A stretch of 27,457 nt of DNA from Fen-999 sp044220545 (GTDB taxonomy: Bacteria; Pseudomonadota; Gammaproteobacteria; Burkholderiales; Rhodocyclaceae): positions 1 to 27,457 of the forward strand of contig JBGAQX010000041.1 of assembly GCA_044220545.1 (NCBI GenBank), given 5' to 3'. Below the pieces are notes generated by a model. That model did not search any database. It was given only the letters and a program-made list of their open reading frames with translations, and was not told the origin of the DNA. The position numbers were made by a program, and so were the translations under genes. Shown one piece after another: positions 15,145 through 24,039 of this stretch. Every line of letters starts with the position of its first letter. Positions within the stretch are counted from its first letter, which is position 1.

Positions 15145-16524
15145 ATGCACCGCCCCACCCGCCTGGCCACGGCCCTGGCCGCCGCATTCGCCTGCTCGCA
15201 CGCCTTCGCCACCAATGGCATGAACATGGAAGCCTATGGCGCCAAGGCCGGCGGCATGGGCGGCGCGTCCTTCGCCTACGATTCCGGCAACTCGGCGCTG
15301 ATGAACAACCCGGCGACGCTGGGCCTGAAACCCGACGGACAAACCGACCTGGGTCTCGGGCTCACGCTGCTCAACCCCGATGTCGCCTCGCGCCACCCGA
15401 TGGTCGGCGAATCGGCGTCGAGCGGCACGCTGTACGCCATGCCGTCGATGTCCTGGATTCATCGCACCGGCCGCTGGACCTACGGCGCCGGCCTGCTCGC
15501 CCAGGGCGGCATGGGCACCGAGTACGGCGCCGGCTCGCGGCTGTTCGCCGGCGGACTGTCGATGGGCGGCAACCCGGCGCCGATGTCGGGCGAGGACATC
15601 CGCTCGGAAGTCGGCGTCGGCCGAGTCATGTTCCCGCTGGGCTACAAGGTCGGCGATGCGCTGTCGCTGGCCGCCCAGCTCGACGTCGTCTGGGCGACCA
15701 TGGACGTCCGAATGGATATCGACGGCCGTACCTTCGGCCAGATGCTGGCCGGCACGCCGGGCGTCGGCAACGTCGGCGGCTCGCTGCTGAACGCCATGGC
15801 CCCCCTGCTGAGCGGCACCGACGTGCACTACGCGCGTTTCGATTTCTCCGACAACAACGACTTCAATGGCAAGGCCAGGAGCTGGGGCTTCGCCGGCAAG
15901 CTGGGCCTCGTCTACAAGGTGGCCGACAACCTGAGCGTCGGCGCCACTTACCACAGCAAGACGGCGATCGACGACCTGACCGGCGACAACGCCACCGTCA
16001 AGGTGGGGACCAGCACCATGGGCACGCAGACGATGACCGGCAGGATCACGGTCATCGACTTCCAGTGGCCCGAAACCTACGGCGTCGGTGTGTCGTGGCA
16101 GGCCACGCCGAAACTGATGCTGGTCGGCGACGTCAAGCGCATTGGCTGGGCCGACGCCATGAAGGACTTCAAGCTGCGCTTCGAAACCGCGGCCGGTACC
16201 ATGACCTCGGTGATGGAACAGAACTGGAAGAACCAGACCGTGGTCATGCTGGGCGGACAGTACATGCTGGCGCCAAACTTCGCATGGCGCGCCGGTCTCA
16301 ACGTCGCGGGCAACCCGGTGCCGGACGGCACCCTCAACCCGCTGTTCCCGGCCATTGTGAAGAACCACGCCACCACGGGCTTCGGCTGGCGACTGGCGGG
16401 CGGTCACAGCATCGCCGCCTCGCTGGCCTACGCACCCAAGGTCGAGCAGACCAACCCGAACACCGGGATCACCTCGACACACGGCCAGACGGTCTGGCGC
16501 CTCAACTACAACGTCAGCTACTGA
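15145..16524 (+). CDS. OmpP1/FadL-family outer-membrane transporter
   Basis: This is a beta-barrel porin for hydrophobic compounds such as long-chain fatty acids or aromatics. Residues 1-22 are a signal peptide ending CSHAFA, cut before TNGMNMEAYGAKAGGMGGAS, the typical N-terminus of the mature FadL family (NG...G.GGA). An NPATLG motif follows, then alternating amphipathic strands, and the protein ends in an aromatic residue (RLNYNVSY), as outer-membrane barrels do. It is 459 aa, the normal length. A good AAGGAG ribosome site lies just before the ATG. The substrate cannot be told from the sequence. It is a single gene, convergent with the EAL-CZB gene across a GC hairpin. Confidence 0.92.
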   Translation: MHRPTRLATALAAAFACSHAFATNGMNMEAYGAKAGGMGGASFAYDSGNSALMNNPATLGLKPDGQTDLGLGLTLLNPDVASRHPMVGESASSGTLYAMPSMSWIHRTGRWTYGAGLLAQGGMGTEYGAGSRLFAGGLSMGGNPAPMSGEDIRSEVGVGRVMFPLGYKVGDALSLAAQLDVVWATMDVRMDIDGRTFGQMLAGTPGVGNVGGSLLNAMAPLLSGTDVHYARFDFSDNNDFNGKARSWGFAGKLGLVYKVADNLSVGATYHSKTAIDDLTGDNATVKVGTSTMGTQTMTGRITVIDFQWPETYGVGVSWQATPKLMLVGDVKRIGWADAMKDFKLRFETAAGTMTSVMEQNWKNQTVVMLGGQYMLAPNFAWRAGLNVAGNPVPDGTLNPLFPAIVKNHATTGFGWRLAGGHSIAASLAYAPKVEQTNPNTGITSTHGQTVWRLNYNVSY

Positions 16525-16546
16525 TCGACGGCAATACCGTGTTCCC

Positions 16547-16575
16547 CGGGGCGGACGCCGAGGCCACCCGCCCCG
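16547..16575. terminator. GC-rich hairpin between convergent genes
   Basis: CGGGGCGG (16547-16554) pairs with CCGCCCCG (16568-16575) around a 13-nt loop. It lies directly between the fadL-like stop and the EAL-CZB stop, so it could end transcription from both sides. Neither side has a proper T-run, so termination strength is uncertain. Confidence 0.45.
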
Positions 16576-17736
16576 TCAGGACAATTCCTCGATGAGCAGG
16601 CGCGCCTCCAGTCGCTGGAGGGAGGCAGTGACGCGATTCGAATTGTCGGTCAGTTCGTCGAGCATGCCTTTCAGGGCCACGAGGCCGACCCGGGAGTCGA
16701 CGGCGGCGAAGATCGCCTTGCACACGTCATGCATGGCGCGATGGGGAACATCGAGGGCGTCGAAGTCCGGATCGCCGGCGAACGACTTGCCCAGTCCGCA
16801 ATACCAGCGGCCGAGCGAACACTCGGTATGTCCCGTGTGCAGCCCCTTCAGGTCCAGGTCGCCCTTGCTGACGCTCTTGACATGGGCGAACACCGCGTCC
16901 ACCAGCAGCGTCTTCTGCCAGGTGTGGCTGAGCTGGGCCATGCGCAGCATGCCCACCGGCGAAGCGGGCCAGCGATGATCCGCCTTCAGGAAGGCCAGGT
17001 AGTCGTCGGACGGCAGCGGCCGACTGATCCAGTAGCCCTGCCCTTCATGACAGCCGCAATGGAGGAGCGTGTTGTAGACGCCCTCGGTCTCGATGCCTTC
17101 GATGACGGTCTTCAGGCCCAGCATCTGCGCCATGGCCACGCTGGCCTTGACCAGGGTGGCGCTCTTCGGCGAGCTGAGCATGCGCAGCACGAAACTCTGG
17201 TCCATCTTGATCGCGCCGAAGGGCAGGCGATTGAGGCTGTCCAGCGACGAGTAGCCGGTGCCGTAGTCGTCCATCGACAACTGCACGCCTTCGCCGATCA
17301 GCGCGCAGAGACTGGTGGTGGTCGCTTCGCTCCCGGAAACGGTCTCGGTTTCGGTGATCTCGATTTCAAGTTGGTTGCTGCTGATCGCGCCGCGGGCGAC
17401 GGCCTCGTGCACCAGAGCCAGCAGGCGCGGCGTATCGAGGTCCTGGGCGGTGATGTTGAGCGCCACCGTGGTCGCGTCGTCTTCGAGCCGGATGCGCTGG
17501 AAATCCTCGACCAGGCGCGGAAACATGGCCTGGGTGATCTCCGGCACCAGGCCATGGGCGTGGGCGATCGGGATGAACTCGTCGGGCGAGACGATGGTCC
17601 GCTCGTCGCGCCGCCAGCGGATGAGCGCCTCGGCTCCGCTCACCCGTCCAGACAGGAAGGAAGCCTTCGGCTGGTAGAAGAAGCGAAATTCATCCCGGTG
17701 CAGTGCTTGCCGGATCTCCCCCGCGGTGACTGGCAT
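16576..17736 (-). CDS. EAL phosphodiesterase with C-terminal zinc-binding CZB domain
   Basis: This is a probable c-di-GMP phosphodiesterase controlled by zinc or oxidant. The EAL domain (about 1-250) has EALIRW (36-41), N in ALNITAQDL, EITETE, DDYGTGYSS, K in IKMDQSF, E in IEGIET and the final QGYW, so all catalytic positions look intact. No GGDEF is present. Residues from about 270 form a CZB domain with the zinc ligands H285, C306 (in HTECSLGRWY), H332 and H336 (in PHRAMH). CZB domains bind zinc very tightly and occur in chemoreceptors and, at the N-terminus, in the diguanylate cyclase DgcZ; an EAL-CZB fusion is less familiar. No membrane segment is seen, so it should be cytosolic. Ribosome site GAGGAG precedes the ATG. 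It lies 68 bp downstream of the GGDEF-EAL gene and is probably cotranscribed. Confidence 0.92.
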   Translation of the reverse strand: MPVTAGEIRQALHRDEFRFFYQPKASFLSGRVSGAEALIRWRRDERTIVSPDEFIPIAHAHGLVPEITQAMFPRLVEDFQRIRLEDDATTVALNITAQDLDTPRLLALVHEAVARGAISSNQLEIEITETETVSGSEATTTSLCALIGEGVQLSMDDYGTGYSSLDSLNRLPFGAIKMDQSFVLRMLSSPKSATLVKASVAMAQMLGLKTVIEGIETEGVYNTLLHCGCHEGQGYWISRPLPSDDYLAFLKADHRWPASPVGMLRMAQLSHTWQKTLLVDAVFAHVKSVSKGDLDLKGLHTGHTECSLGRWYCGLGKSFAGDPDFDALDVPHRAMHDVCKAIFAAVDSRVGLVALKGMLDELTDNSNRVTASLQRLEARLLIEELS

Positions 17737-17804
17737 GAGCGCTCCTCTCGAAGACGTCGGCGGGCCCGCGCCATTGCGGCGCGGTCGCGAGCCGCATCAT
17801 GGGA

Positions 17805-20222
17805 TCAATCGCGCAGCGGCGTCAAGTCTGGCTGGAGCAGTGTTTCGAAGACCGACACCGGCACCGGCTGGCTGAACAGGAAGCCCTGGAAGGTCGGACA
17901 GTCGTTGCGGAAAAGGAACTGCCGCTGGCCTTCGCTTTCCACGCCCTCGGCGATGACGCCGAGGCCCAGGCTGCGGGCCATGCCGATGATGGTCTGGACG
18001 ATCGCGGCATCCCCGGAATTGGTCTCGACTTCATTGATGAAGGAGCGGTCGATCTTCAGCTGGTCGAGCGGCAGCCGGCGCAGGTAGGACAGCGACGAAT
18101 AGCCGGTGCCGAAGTCATCCATCGAGAAGCCGATGCCGAGGGACTTGAGCGTCTTCATCTTCTCGACCGTATCGGCGATGTCGTCGACGACGACGCTCTC
18201 GGTCAGCTCCAGCTTCAGCAGGGCCGGATTGGCGCCGGTACGCTCGATGATCCGGTGTACGTCGGCGACGAAGTCGGGCTGGTGGAACTGCCGGGCGCTG
18301 ACATTCACCGCCACCAGCAACCCGCGCGTCAGGGGATCGTCCTGCCAGGTCCGCAGTTGCGCGCAGGCCGTCTCCAGCACCCAGGCGCCGATCGGCACGA
18401 TCAGGCCATTCTCCTCGGCCAGCGGAATGAAGTCCGCCGGCGGGATCAGGCCGCGCAGGGGGTGCTGCCAGCGCAGCAGCGCCTCGGCCCCCAGGACGCG
18501 ATTGTTCTCGTCCAGTTGCGGCTGGTAGTAGAGCACCAGTTGCCCGCGGGCAACGGCCCGGCGCAGGTCGTTCTCCATCGCCGCACGCGCCACCAGGGCT
18601 TCCTGCATGCGCGGATCGAAGAAGCACAGGGCGTTGCGGCCACCGGACTTCGCCTGATACATGGCCACATCGGCCCGCTTGAGCAGCTCTTCGACGCCCG
18701 GATGGGCGTCGTTGAAGAGGCAGACGCCGATGCTCAGCGTGCCATGGTAATCGCGGCCCTTGAGGCTGAACGGCTGGGCCACGGCGTAGAGGATCTTCTC
18801 GCCGACGGTCTCCGCCTGAGCCGCGGCGTCGGCTTCGTCCTCGCTCAGGTCCTCGAGCATCACGACGAACTCGTCGCCGCCCAGTCGCGCCACGGTATCG
18901 CCTTCGCGCACGCAGCCGCGCAAGCGCCGGGCCACCTCGACCAGCAACTGATCGCCCGCGTCGTGACCCTCGGTGTCGTTGAGCACCTTGAAATAGTCCA
19001 GATCGAGGAAGAGTAGCGCCCCGTGAAGGTGGTGGCGCGCGGCCGCCGCCAGCGCCAGGCCCAGGCGGTCGATCAACAGCCGCCGGTTGGGCAACTGGGT
19101 GAGGGAATCGAAGAAGGCGAGGTTGCGTATCTGCTCCTCCGCATCCTTGCGCTGCGAAATGTCGCTGAAGGCCAGCACATAGTGGCTGACATGGCCGTCG
19201 GGCGCCACCACCGCGGAAATGCTTTGCCAGACGGGGTAAACGCGGCCGCTGGCATGCCGGTTCCAGATCTCGCCCTGCCAGAACCTGTCGCGTTCCACCA
19301 TCTGCCAGGTCTGACGGAAGAAGGCTTCGCCATGGTCGCTCGAATGGAGCATGTGCGGCAACAGGCCCAGAACCTCCTCGGCCTCGTAGCCGGTGATTTC
19401 GACGAAGGCTCGGTTGACGCGCAGGATGACGTGATTGGCGTCGGTGACCACCATCGCCTCCTCGGACTCGAAGGCCGTCGCGGCGATGCGGAGTTCCTCG
19501 TGGCTGAGGTGGAGATCGCTCAGCGTCCGGCTCAGGTTTTCCGCCATGTCGTTGAAGGCGGCGATCGTCTGCCGCATCTCCGGCCCGCCACTCGGCGGAA
19601 TGCGCGCCGCCAGATCGCCGCCGCCGAAACGGCGGGCGCCGGCGACCAGCGCGTCGAGCGGCCGCAAGCCATAGCGCAGAATCAGTACGATGCCGAGAAA
19701 CTCCAACCCGACCGCCAGGGCCAGCAAGTTGAGATGGCTGAGGAATCCCACCCACAGACGCTCGATGCTCGCCCCCGGCGCCATGGTCACGACCAGCGAG
19801 CCGTAGTCGCGCCCGGCGACGCTGACCAGCCGGGAGCCCAGCGGATCGACGATGCCGGCACCGGCAACGAACCAGGAAGGCGCCCGCGTTGGGCTCGCCT
19901 TGCCCAAAGCCTCGACCAGCGTCCCGTCGTTGGCGCGCCAGGCCAGCCGGCGGATATTGGGGTTGCCGGCGCGGCTCTCGAGGATCCGGCCGATGGCGAC
20001 AGTGTCGCCGGCGACAGCCGGCTCGGACAGCAGCGGCGTTTGCGTGGCCAGTTCGTTCTGGAGCTGTCGTTCGAGCTCCGCGCTCATGCCCAGCGCATCC
20101 CGCACCGTCGACGTCACCAGCAGGATGCCGGCCGACGCGCCGAGAACGATAGCGGCGCTCAGCATCAAGCGCGCCGCGAACGTCAGACGGGACCAAAGGC
20201 GAACCAGCAGGTTTTCACTCAA
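17805..20222 (-). CDS. Membrane PAS-GGDEF-EAL c-di-GMP protein
   Basis: The order is a membrane helix near residues 16-37, an extracytoplasmic sensor of about 125 residues, a second helix (LALAVGLEFLGIVLILRYGL), a HAMP-like linker, a PAS domain (TAFESEEAMVVTDANHVILR onward), GGDEF (448-452) and EAL (580-582). The GGDEF active site is intact, with an RxxD inhibitory site (REGD) five residues before it. The EAL domain keeps DDFGTGYSSLSYL and the other core motifs, so both synthesis and breakdown of c-di-GMP are possible. I chose TTG 20222 because GGAGGG lies 9 bp upstream and the next residues lead straight to the first helix. A longer frame goes to 20324 but starts with Pro/Gly-rich, unlikely protein. 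The sensed signal is unknown. Confidence 0.92.
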   Translation of the reverse strand: MSENLLVRLWSRLTFAARLMLSAAIVLGASAGILLVTSTVRDALGMSAELERQLQNELATQTPLLSEPAVAGDTVAIGRILESRAGNPNIRRLAWRANDGTLVEALGKASPTRAPSWFVAGAGIVDPLGSRLVSVAGRDYGSLVVTMAPGASIERLWVGFLSHLNLLALAVGLEFLGIVLILRYGLRPLDALVAGARRFGGGDLAARIPPSGGPEMRQTIAAFNDMAENLSRTLSDLHLSHEELRIAATAFESEEAMVVTDANHVILRVNRAFVEITGYEAEEVLGLLPHMLHSSDHGEAFFRQTWQMVERDRFWQGEIWNRHASGRVYPVWQSISAVVAPDGHVSHYVLAFSDISQRKDAEEQIRNLAFFDSLTQLPNRRLLIDRLGLALAAAARHHLHGALLFLDLDYFKVLNDTEGHDAGDQLLVEVARRLRGCVREGDTVARLGGDEFVVMLEDLSEDEADAAAQAETVGEKILYAVAQPFSLKGRDYHGTLSIGVCLFNDAHPGVEELLKRADVAMYQAKSGGRNALCFFDPRMQEALVARAAMENDLRRAVARGQLVLYYQPQLDENNRVLGAEALLRWQHPLRGLIPPADFIPLAEENGLIVPIGAWVLETACAQLRTWQDDPLTRGLLVAVNVSARQFHQPDFVADVHRIIERTGANPALLKLELTESVVVDDIADTVEKMKTLKSLGIGFSMDDFGTGYSSLSYLRRLPLDQLKIDRSFINEVETNSGDAAIVQTIIGMARSLGLGVIAEGVESEGQRQFLFRNDCPTFQGFLFSQPVPVSVFETLLQPDLTPLRD

Positions 20223-20405
20223 AAACTCAGTCCCTCCGACGAGCGCTGGGACTGACCGGCGAAAGCGGCACCCGACGCGATTGGCAGCCAATGCTACGCC
20301 GGGGCCGCCCGCGGGTACCGGCAATTACACGGCCGGAAACGGTCTTTATTGTGCAATAGGCGAAGAAACAGCAGCCGTTGCCACGCCCGGAAAGGGCACC
20401 AGGAC

Positions 20406-20885
20406 TCAGTTGCGGGGCTTCAGGTGCAGATGGGGAACGGCCCTGCCGCGCGGCGTGTAACCGTGACTGTGGCGGCCCTGATCGACCTCCACGGAAACGA
20501 CATTGAGGCTGCCGTGGCGGACGCCGCGCTCGGCCATCAGGGCATCGGCGAAGGAACGCACCGCTCCGGCCGGCCCCTTGAGAATGACGCTCTCCAGGCA
20601 GTTGTCGTGGTCCAGGTGGGCGTGCAGCGTGGCCACGGTCAGGTCGTGATGGCCGTGCTGGAGCTCGGTCAGCCGCTCGGCCAGATCGCGCTCGTGATGG
20701 TTGTAGACGTAGGAAAGGTTGGCCACGCAGTAGGCGCCATCCGACTCGACCTGCCGCGCCGATTCCAGATGGCCGCGCAGCAGATCGCGAATCGCCTCCG
20801 AGCGGTTGCGGTAGCCACGGCGGGCGATCAGCTCGTCGAAGGCCGTCGCCAGATCCTCGTCGATGGAAATGGTGAAGCGTTCCAC
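20406..20885 (-). CDS. nikR: Nickel-responsive regulator NikR
   Basis: NikR is a ribbon-helix-helix repressor that binds DNA when loaded with nickel, normally shutting off nickel uptake. The N-terminal 45 residues are the ribbon-helix-helix (ERFTISIDEDLATAFDELI, NRSEAIRDLLR). The ACT-like metal domain follows with the four nickel ligands in the right spacing: H77, H88, H90 and C96 (HGHHDLTVATLHAHLDHDNC). At 159 aa it is longer than E. coli NikR (133), owing to a His-rich tail (GRHSHGYTPRGRAVPHLHLK). It starts with GTG 20885, just after the stop of the 106-aa gene, and is the last gene of the hyp operon. This location ties nickel sensing to hydrogenase assembly. Its target operator was not found in the window. 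Confidence 0.93.
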   Translation of the reverse strand: MERFTISIDEDLATAFDELIARRGYRNRSEAIRDLLRGHLESARQVESDGAYCVANLSYVYNHHERDLAERLTELQHGHHDLTVATLHAHLDHDNCLESVILKGPAGAVRSFADALMAERGVRHGSLNVVSVEVDQGRHSHGYTPRGRAVPHLHLKPRN

Positions 20886-20889
20886 GGCA

Positions 20890-21210
20890 TCAGTACCCGA
20901 GCGAGTGGGCGCCCAGGTCGATGGTCACCATCGGCCGGCCCAGCGCGGCGGCGGTGGCGGCGAGATAGTCGCGCGTCCACGGCGTGGGGTTCTCGAACGC
21001 GATCCGCGAGCGGCTCTTGGCCAGGCTGATGATCTTGTCGGCCGCCAGCAGCTTGCCGACCGGATTGCTGGGCACGCAACCGGCGTCCTCGAATTCGCGC
21101 CCCAGCCAGTCGTGCGCGGATCGGTGGTCGAACCGGGCGATGTCGGCGTCGGCCACGTCGAACTCCAGGCGCTCACCGTCGAAAAAGACCACCGTGACAT
21201 GACAGGCCAT
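20890..21210 (-). CDS. Unknown 106-aa protein between hypX and nikR
   Basis: I do not recognise this family. It has a good ribosome site (GGAGG before the ATG), lies 33 bp after hypX, and ends 4 bp before the nikR GTG, so it is clearly part of the operon. The N-terminus reads CHVTVVFFDGERLEFDVADA, like a beta-hairpin. The middle is FDHRSAHDWLGREF, and the C-terminal half is helical (VGKLLAADKIISLAKSRSRI, TRDYLAATAAALG). It has two cysteines (C3, C45) and several histidines, too few and too scattered to claim a metal site. It has no signal peptide or membrane segment. A role in hydrogenase maturation or nickel handling is inferred only from position. Confidence 0.8.
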   Translation of the reverse strand: MACHVTVVFFDGERLEFDVADADIARFDHRSAHDWLGREFEDAGCVPSNPVGKLLAADKIISLAKSRSRIAFENPTPWTRDYLAATAAALGRPMVTIDLGAHSLGY

Positions 21211-21243
21211 GACTTCCCCCCTCCAGAGATTGGTGCGCCGATG

Positions 21244-22968
21244 TTAGCAGATGGCCGGCACCCGCCAGCCCAGATCGCGGTGCTTGGCCAGATGGCGCGG
21301 CGTCCAGGACGCGGGGGTCTTGCGCACGAAGTGCCAGCGGGCCACGTGGTAGCTTGGATCGAACCCGTAGAAGTTGCGGCGCATCCGGTCCAGCTCCTCG
21401 GCGCGCCAGGCGGCAAGCGGCTTGGCCGCCTCGTCGGCGGCCCGGCGCGTCCGCTTGTCGCGCAGCGTCGTCTCGAAATCCGGCGCTGCCACCAGTTCGG
21501 CGGCGCGGCGGGCGACATCGACACGAAACGCGGCGTGTTCGCCGGCCAGGCAGGCGTCGTAGAAGCCCTGCGCCACGGCCTGTCTGGCGGTCATCGGCAA
21601 GCGTTGGCGCATGATGGCGGCCGCGCCTTCGGCACCCACGCGCGGCGGCAGCAGGTAGGTCCAGAACTCCGAGCCGTAGAGGTTGCCCATGTTCTTGTAG
21701 TGCGGGTTGAGCATCACACCGTCGCGCACCCAGACCTGGTCGGCGGCGCGCGCCAGGAAGCAGCCACCGGCACCGGCATTGCCGCGCAGGGCTGCCACGG
21801 TCAGCTTGTCGTCGCAGCGCAGGATGGCTTCGGCGAGGTCGTCGATGGCGTTGATGTTGGCCCAGGACTCGTCGGCCGGGCTCTCCGCCTGTTCGATCAG
21901 GTTGAGGTGGATGCCGTTCGACCAGAAATCCGCGCCGCCCATGAGCACCAGCACGCGGGTCGTCCGGCTGCGCGCCCACTCGAAGGCCGCGCGCAAACGG
22001 CCGCACTGCGCGGTGCCCATGGCGCCGTTGTAGAAGTCGAAGTGCAGGAAGCCCACCGCATTTTCCCCAATGGCGGCTTCCTCATAGCGAATGTCCTGCC
22101 AGGTGGCGTAACTGGCGGCCCACCAGCCGTCGAGCGGCAATTCCGGCAGCTTCGCCGACTCCTCAGCGAACGCGACCGTCGCCGGCAGCTTGACGCCATC
22201 CTTCCGTTTCGCGTGGCCGATCCAGACCGCGCCGTCCGCCGTCGCGCGCAGCAGCGCGGTTTCGCGCCGGCCGATGATCGCCCCGGGTGGCGTGTCGCCA
22301 CGACTGACTATTGCTTCGGGCCAGGCGTCGAACAGGTGGCAGCGCTCGCCGAACAGTTCGTCGGCCACACCCGGGAAACCGTCGGCGGCGTCGATCTTGC
22401 GAAGTATGGTTTCGCTGGAATCGCGCCGCCAGTCGATGGCGCGGTCGGCCTGGCGCATCAAGGGCCGCAGCCGGCCGCGCCCACGCGATTCGGCAAGCGG
22501 CGCTGGCTTGCCGCCGGCCGCGAATTTCGTCACCGCCTCGACCAGGGCCTGCGCTGCCGCCTCGGTCGCCTCGTTGCGATAGAGGCTGGCCTTGCTGCCG
22601 CGACGCATCGGGAAGGCAGCGCTGGCCCAGACCGGTCCCGCGTCCATCTCGGCTTCGGCCTGCAATACAGTCACGCCCCACTCGGCCTCGCCTTCCTGGA
22701 TCGCCCAGTCGAGCGCCGAGGGACCGCGGTCGCCGACGATGCCCGGATGCACGATCAGGCAGACGTGCCTGGACCAGATGCATTCGGGAATCGCGCGGCG
22801 CAGGTAGGGCGCGACGATCAGGTCCGGCCGGAACAGTTCCACCGCCTGTTCGGCCACCGCATCGTTGATGTCGAACTCGATCGACACTTCGTGGCCGCGC
22901 GCCGACAGTTCGGCGTAGAGCCGCTGCGTCAGGCTGTTGAAGCTGTGGGTGAGGAACAGGATGCGCAT
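21244..22968 (-). CDS. hypX: Hydrogenase maturation protein HypX (HoxX), CO-producing
   Basis: HypX supplies the carbon monoxide ligand of [NiFe]-hydrogenase in air: the N-terminal part uses N10-formyl-tetrahydrofolate to make formyl-CoA, and the C-terminal crotonase-like part releases CO (shown for Aquifex HypX). The 574-aa protein starts with a formyltransferase-like domain (MRILFLTHSFNSLTQRLYAE, then CLIVHPGIVGDRGPSALDWA). From about residue 300 it has an enoyl-CoA-hydratase-like domain (VLMGGADFWSNGIHLNLIE, LRGNAGAGGCFLARAADQVW, YKNMGNLYGSEFWTYLLPPR). ATG 22968 shares one base with the hypE stop (TGATG) and is preferred to the TTG at 22974. Position after hypE matches hypABFCDEX operons. 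The presence of hypX argues for a hydrogenase made under oxic conditions. Confidence 0.94.
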   Translation of the reverse strand: MRILFLTHSFNSLTQRLYAELSARGHEVSIEFDINDAVAEQAVELFRPDLIVAPYLRRAIPECIWSRHVCLIVHPGIVGDRGPSALDWAIQEGEAEWGVTVLQAEAEMDAGPVWASAAFPMRRGSKASLYRNEATEAAAQALVEAVTKFAAGGKPAPLAESRGRGRLRPLMRQADRAIDWRRDSSETILRKIDAADGFPGVADELFGERCHLFDAWPEAIVSRGDTPPGAIIGRRETALLRATADGAVWIGHAKRKDGVKLPATVAFAEESAKLPELPLDGWWAASYATWQDIRYEEAAIGENAVGFLHFDFYNGAMGTAQCGRLRAAFEWARSRTTRVLVLMGGADFWSNGIHLNLIEQAESPADESWANINAIDDLAEAILRCDDKLTVAALRGNAGAGGCFLARAADQVWVRDGVMLNPHYKNMGNLYGSEFWTYLLPPRVGAEGAAAIMRQRLPMTARQAVAQGFYDACLAGEHAAFRVDVARRAAELVAAPDFETTLRDKRTRRAADEAAKPLAAWRAEELDRMRRNFYGFDPSYHVARWHFVRKTPASWTPRHLAKHRDLGWRVPAIC

Positions 22969-24020
22969 CAGCAAATCCTGGGCAGTTGTTCGCCGGTCAG
23001 CCAGTCGACGATGCGCCGGCCGCCGAAGCCGGTGGTCATCTGCACGAAGTGGTGGTCGTCGGCGAGCACGGTGCCGATCTGCGCGGCGCGGCCGCCGAGC
23101 GGATGCGTGCGCATCGCCGTCAGGACCTTGTCGGCGTCGGCTGCGGCGACGATGGCGACCAGCTTGCCCTCGTTGGCGACGTAGAGCGGGTCGAGGCCGA
23201 GAAACTCGCAGGCGGCGGCGACTTCCGCATTCACCGGAATCGAGCTCTCGTCCAGCATCATGCCGACGCCAGACTGGCGGGCGATCTCGTTGAGCGTGGT
23301 GGCGAGACCACCGCGCGTCGGGTCGCGCAGGCAGCGGATGTCGGCGCCCGTGGCGAGCATGGCCGCGATCAGGCCGTGCAGTGCGGCAGTATCCGAAACG
23401 ATGGGCGCGGAGAAGCCGAGGCTTTCCCGCTGCGCCATGATCGCCATGCCATGGTCGCCGATGGAACCCGAGAGGAGGATGACGTCACCAGCGCGCGCCC
23501 GGTCGCCGGAAAGCGCGACCCCCTCGGGCACCACGCCGACGCCGGTGGTGGTGATGAACACGCCGTCGGCCTTGCCCGCCTCGACCACCTTGGTGTCGCC
23601 GGTCACCACCGGCACGCCCGCCTCCTTCGCGGCCTTCGCCATCGACTCGACGATCTTCGCCAGGTCGGCGAGCGGAAAGCCTTCTTCGAGGATGAAGCTG
23701 GCCGCCAGATACAGCGGCCGCGCGCCCATCACGGCCACGTCGTTGATGGTGCCATGCACCGACAGGCAGCCGATGTCACCGCCGGGAAAGAACAGCGGCG
23801 AAACGACATGGCCGTCGCAGGACATCACCAGCCGGCCGCCGGCCGGCATGGGCAGCGACGCGCCGTCGTTGCCCTGGCGCAGGAATTCGTTGTCGAAGTG
23901 GCGACCGAACAGCTCCTCGATCAGTTGCGCCATCGCCCGGCCGCCCGAGCCGTGCGTCATGTCGACACGGCCATGCTTCAGATCGAGGGGGCGGACATAG
24001 TTTTCTCTGACCTTGCTCAT
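22968..24020 (-). CDS. hypE: Hydrogenase maturation protein HypE
   Basis: HypE receives a carbamoyl group from HypF on its last cysteine and dehydrates it with ATP to thiocyanate, the cyanide source for the hydrogenase iron. The protein is 350 aa and ends in the required PRIC with C350. Family motifs include MTHGSGGRAMAQLIEELF, GNDGASLPMP and SCDGHVVSPLFFPGGDIGCL, GTINDVAVMGARPLYLAASF and VTGDTKVVEAGKADGVFI. ATG 24020 is chosen; a longer frame to 24092 would read through the GC-rich hairpin between hypD and hypE and gives PLPLEGGRGEG, which is repeat-derived. A GGAAGG lies a short distance upstream as a possible ribosome site. Confidence 0.96.
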   Translation of the reverse strand: MSKVRENYVRPLDLKHGRVDMTHGSGGRAMAQLIEELFGRHFDNEFLRQGNDGASLPMPAGGRLVMSCDGHVVSPLFFPGGDIGCLSVHGTINDVAVMGARPLYLAASFILEEGFPLADLAKIVESMAKAAKEAGVPVVTGDTKVVEAGKADGVFITTTGVGVVPEGVALSGDRARAGDVILLSGSIGDHGMAIMAQRESLGFSAPIVSDTAALHGLIAAMLATGADIRCLRDPTRGGLATTLNEIARQSGVGMMLDESSIPVNAEVAAACEFLGLDPLYVANEGKLVAIVAAADADKVLTAMRTHPLGGRAAQIGTVLADDHHFVQMTTGFGGRRIVDWLTGEQLPRIC

Positions 24021-24039
24021 TGGAATACCTTCCCCCCGC

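Noticed and set aside
20223..20405. Possible terminator for the hyp operon after nikR.
   Set aside because: Only a 4-bp GCCC/GGGC stem with no T-run is visible, which is too little to call.
20863..23184. A 773-codon + strand frame opposite the hypX and small gene region, and similar long frames opposite the c-di-GMP and hypE genes.
   Set aside because: They run across several well-supported minus-strand genes and have antisense composition.
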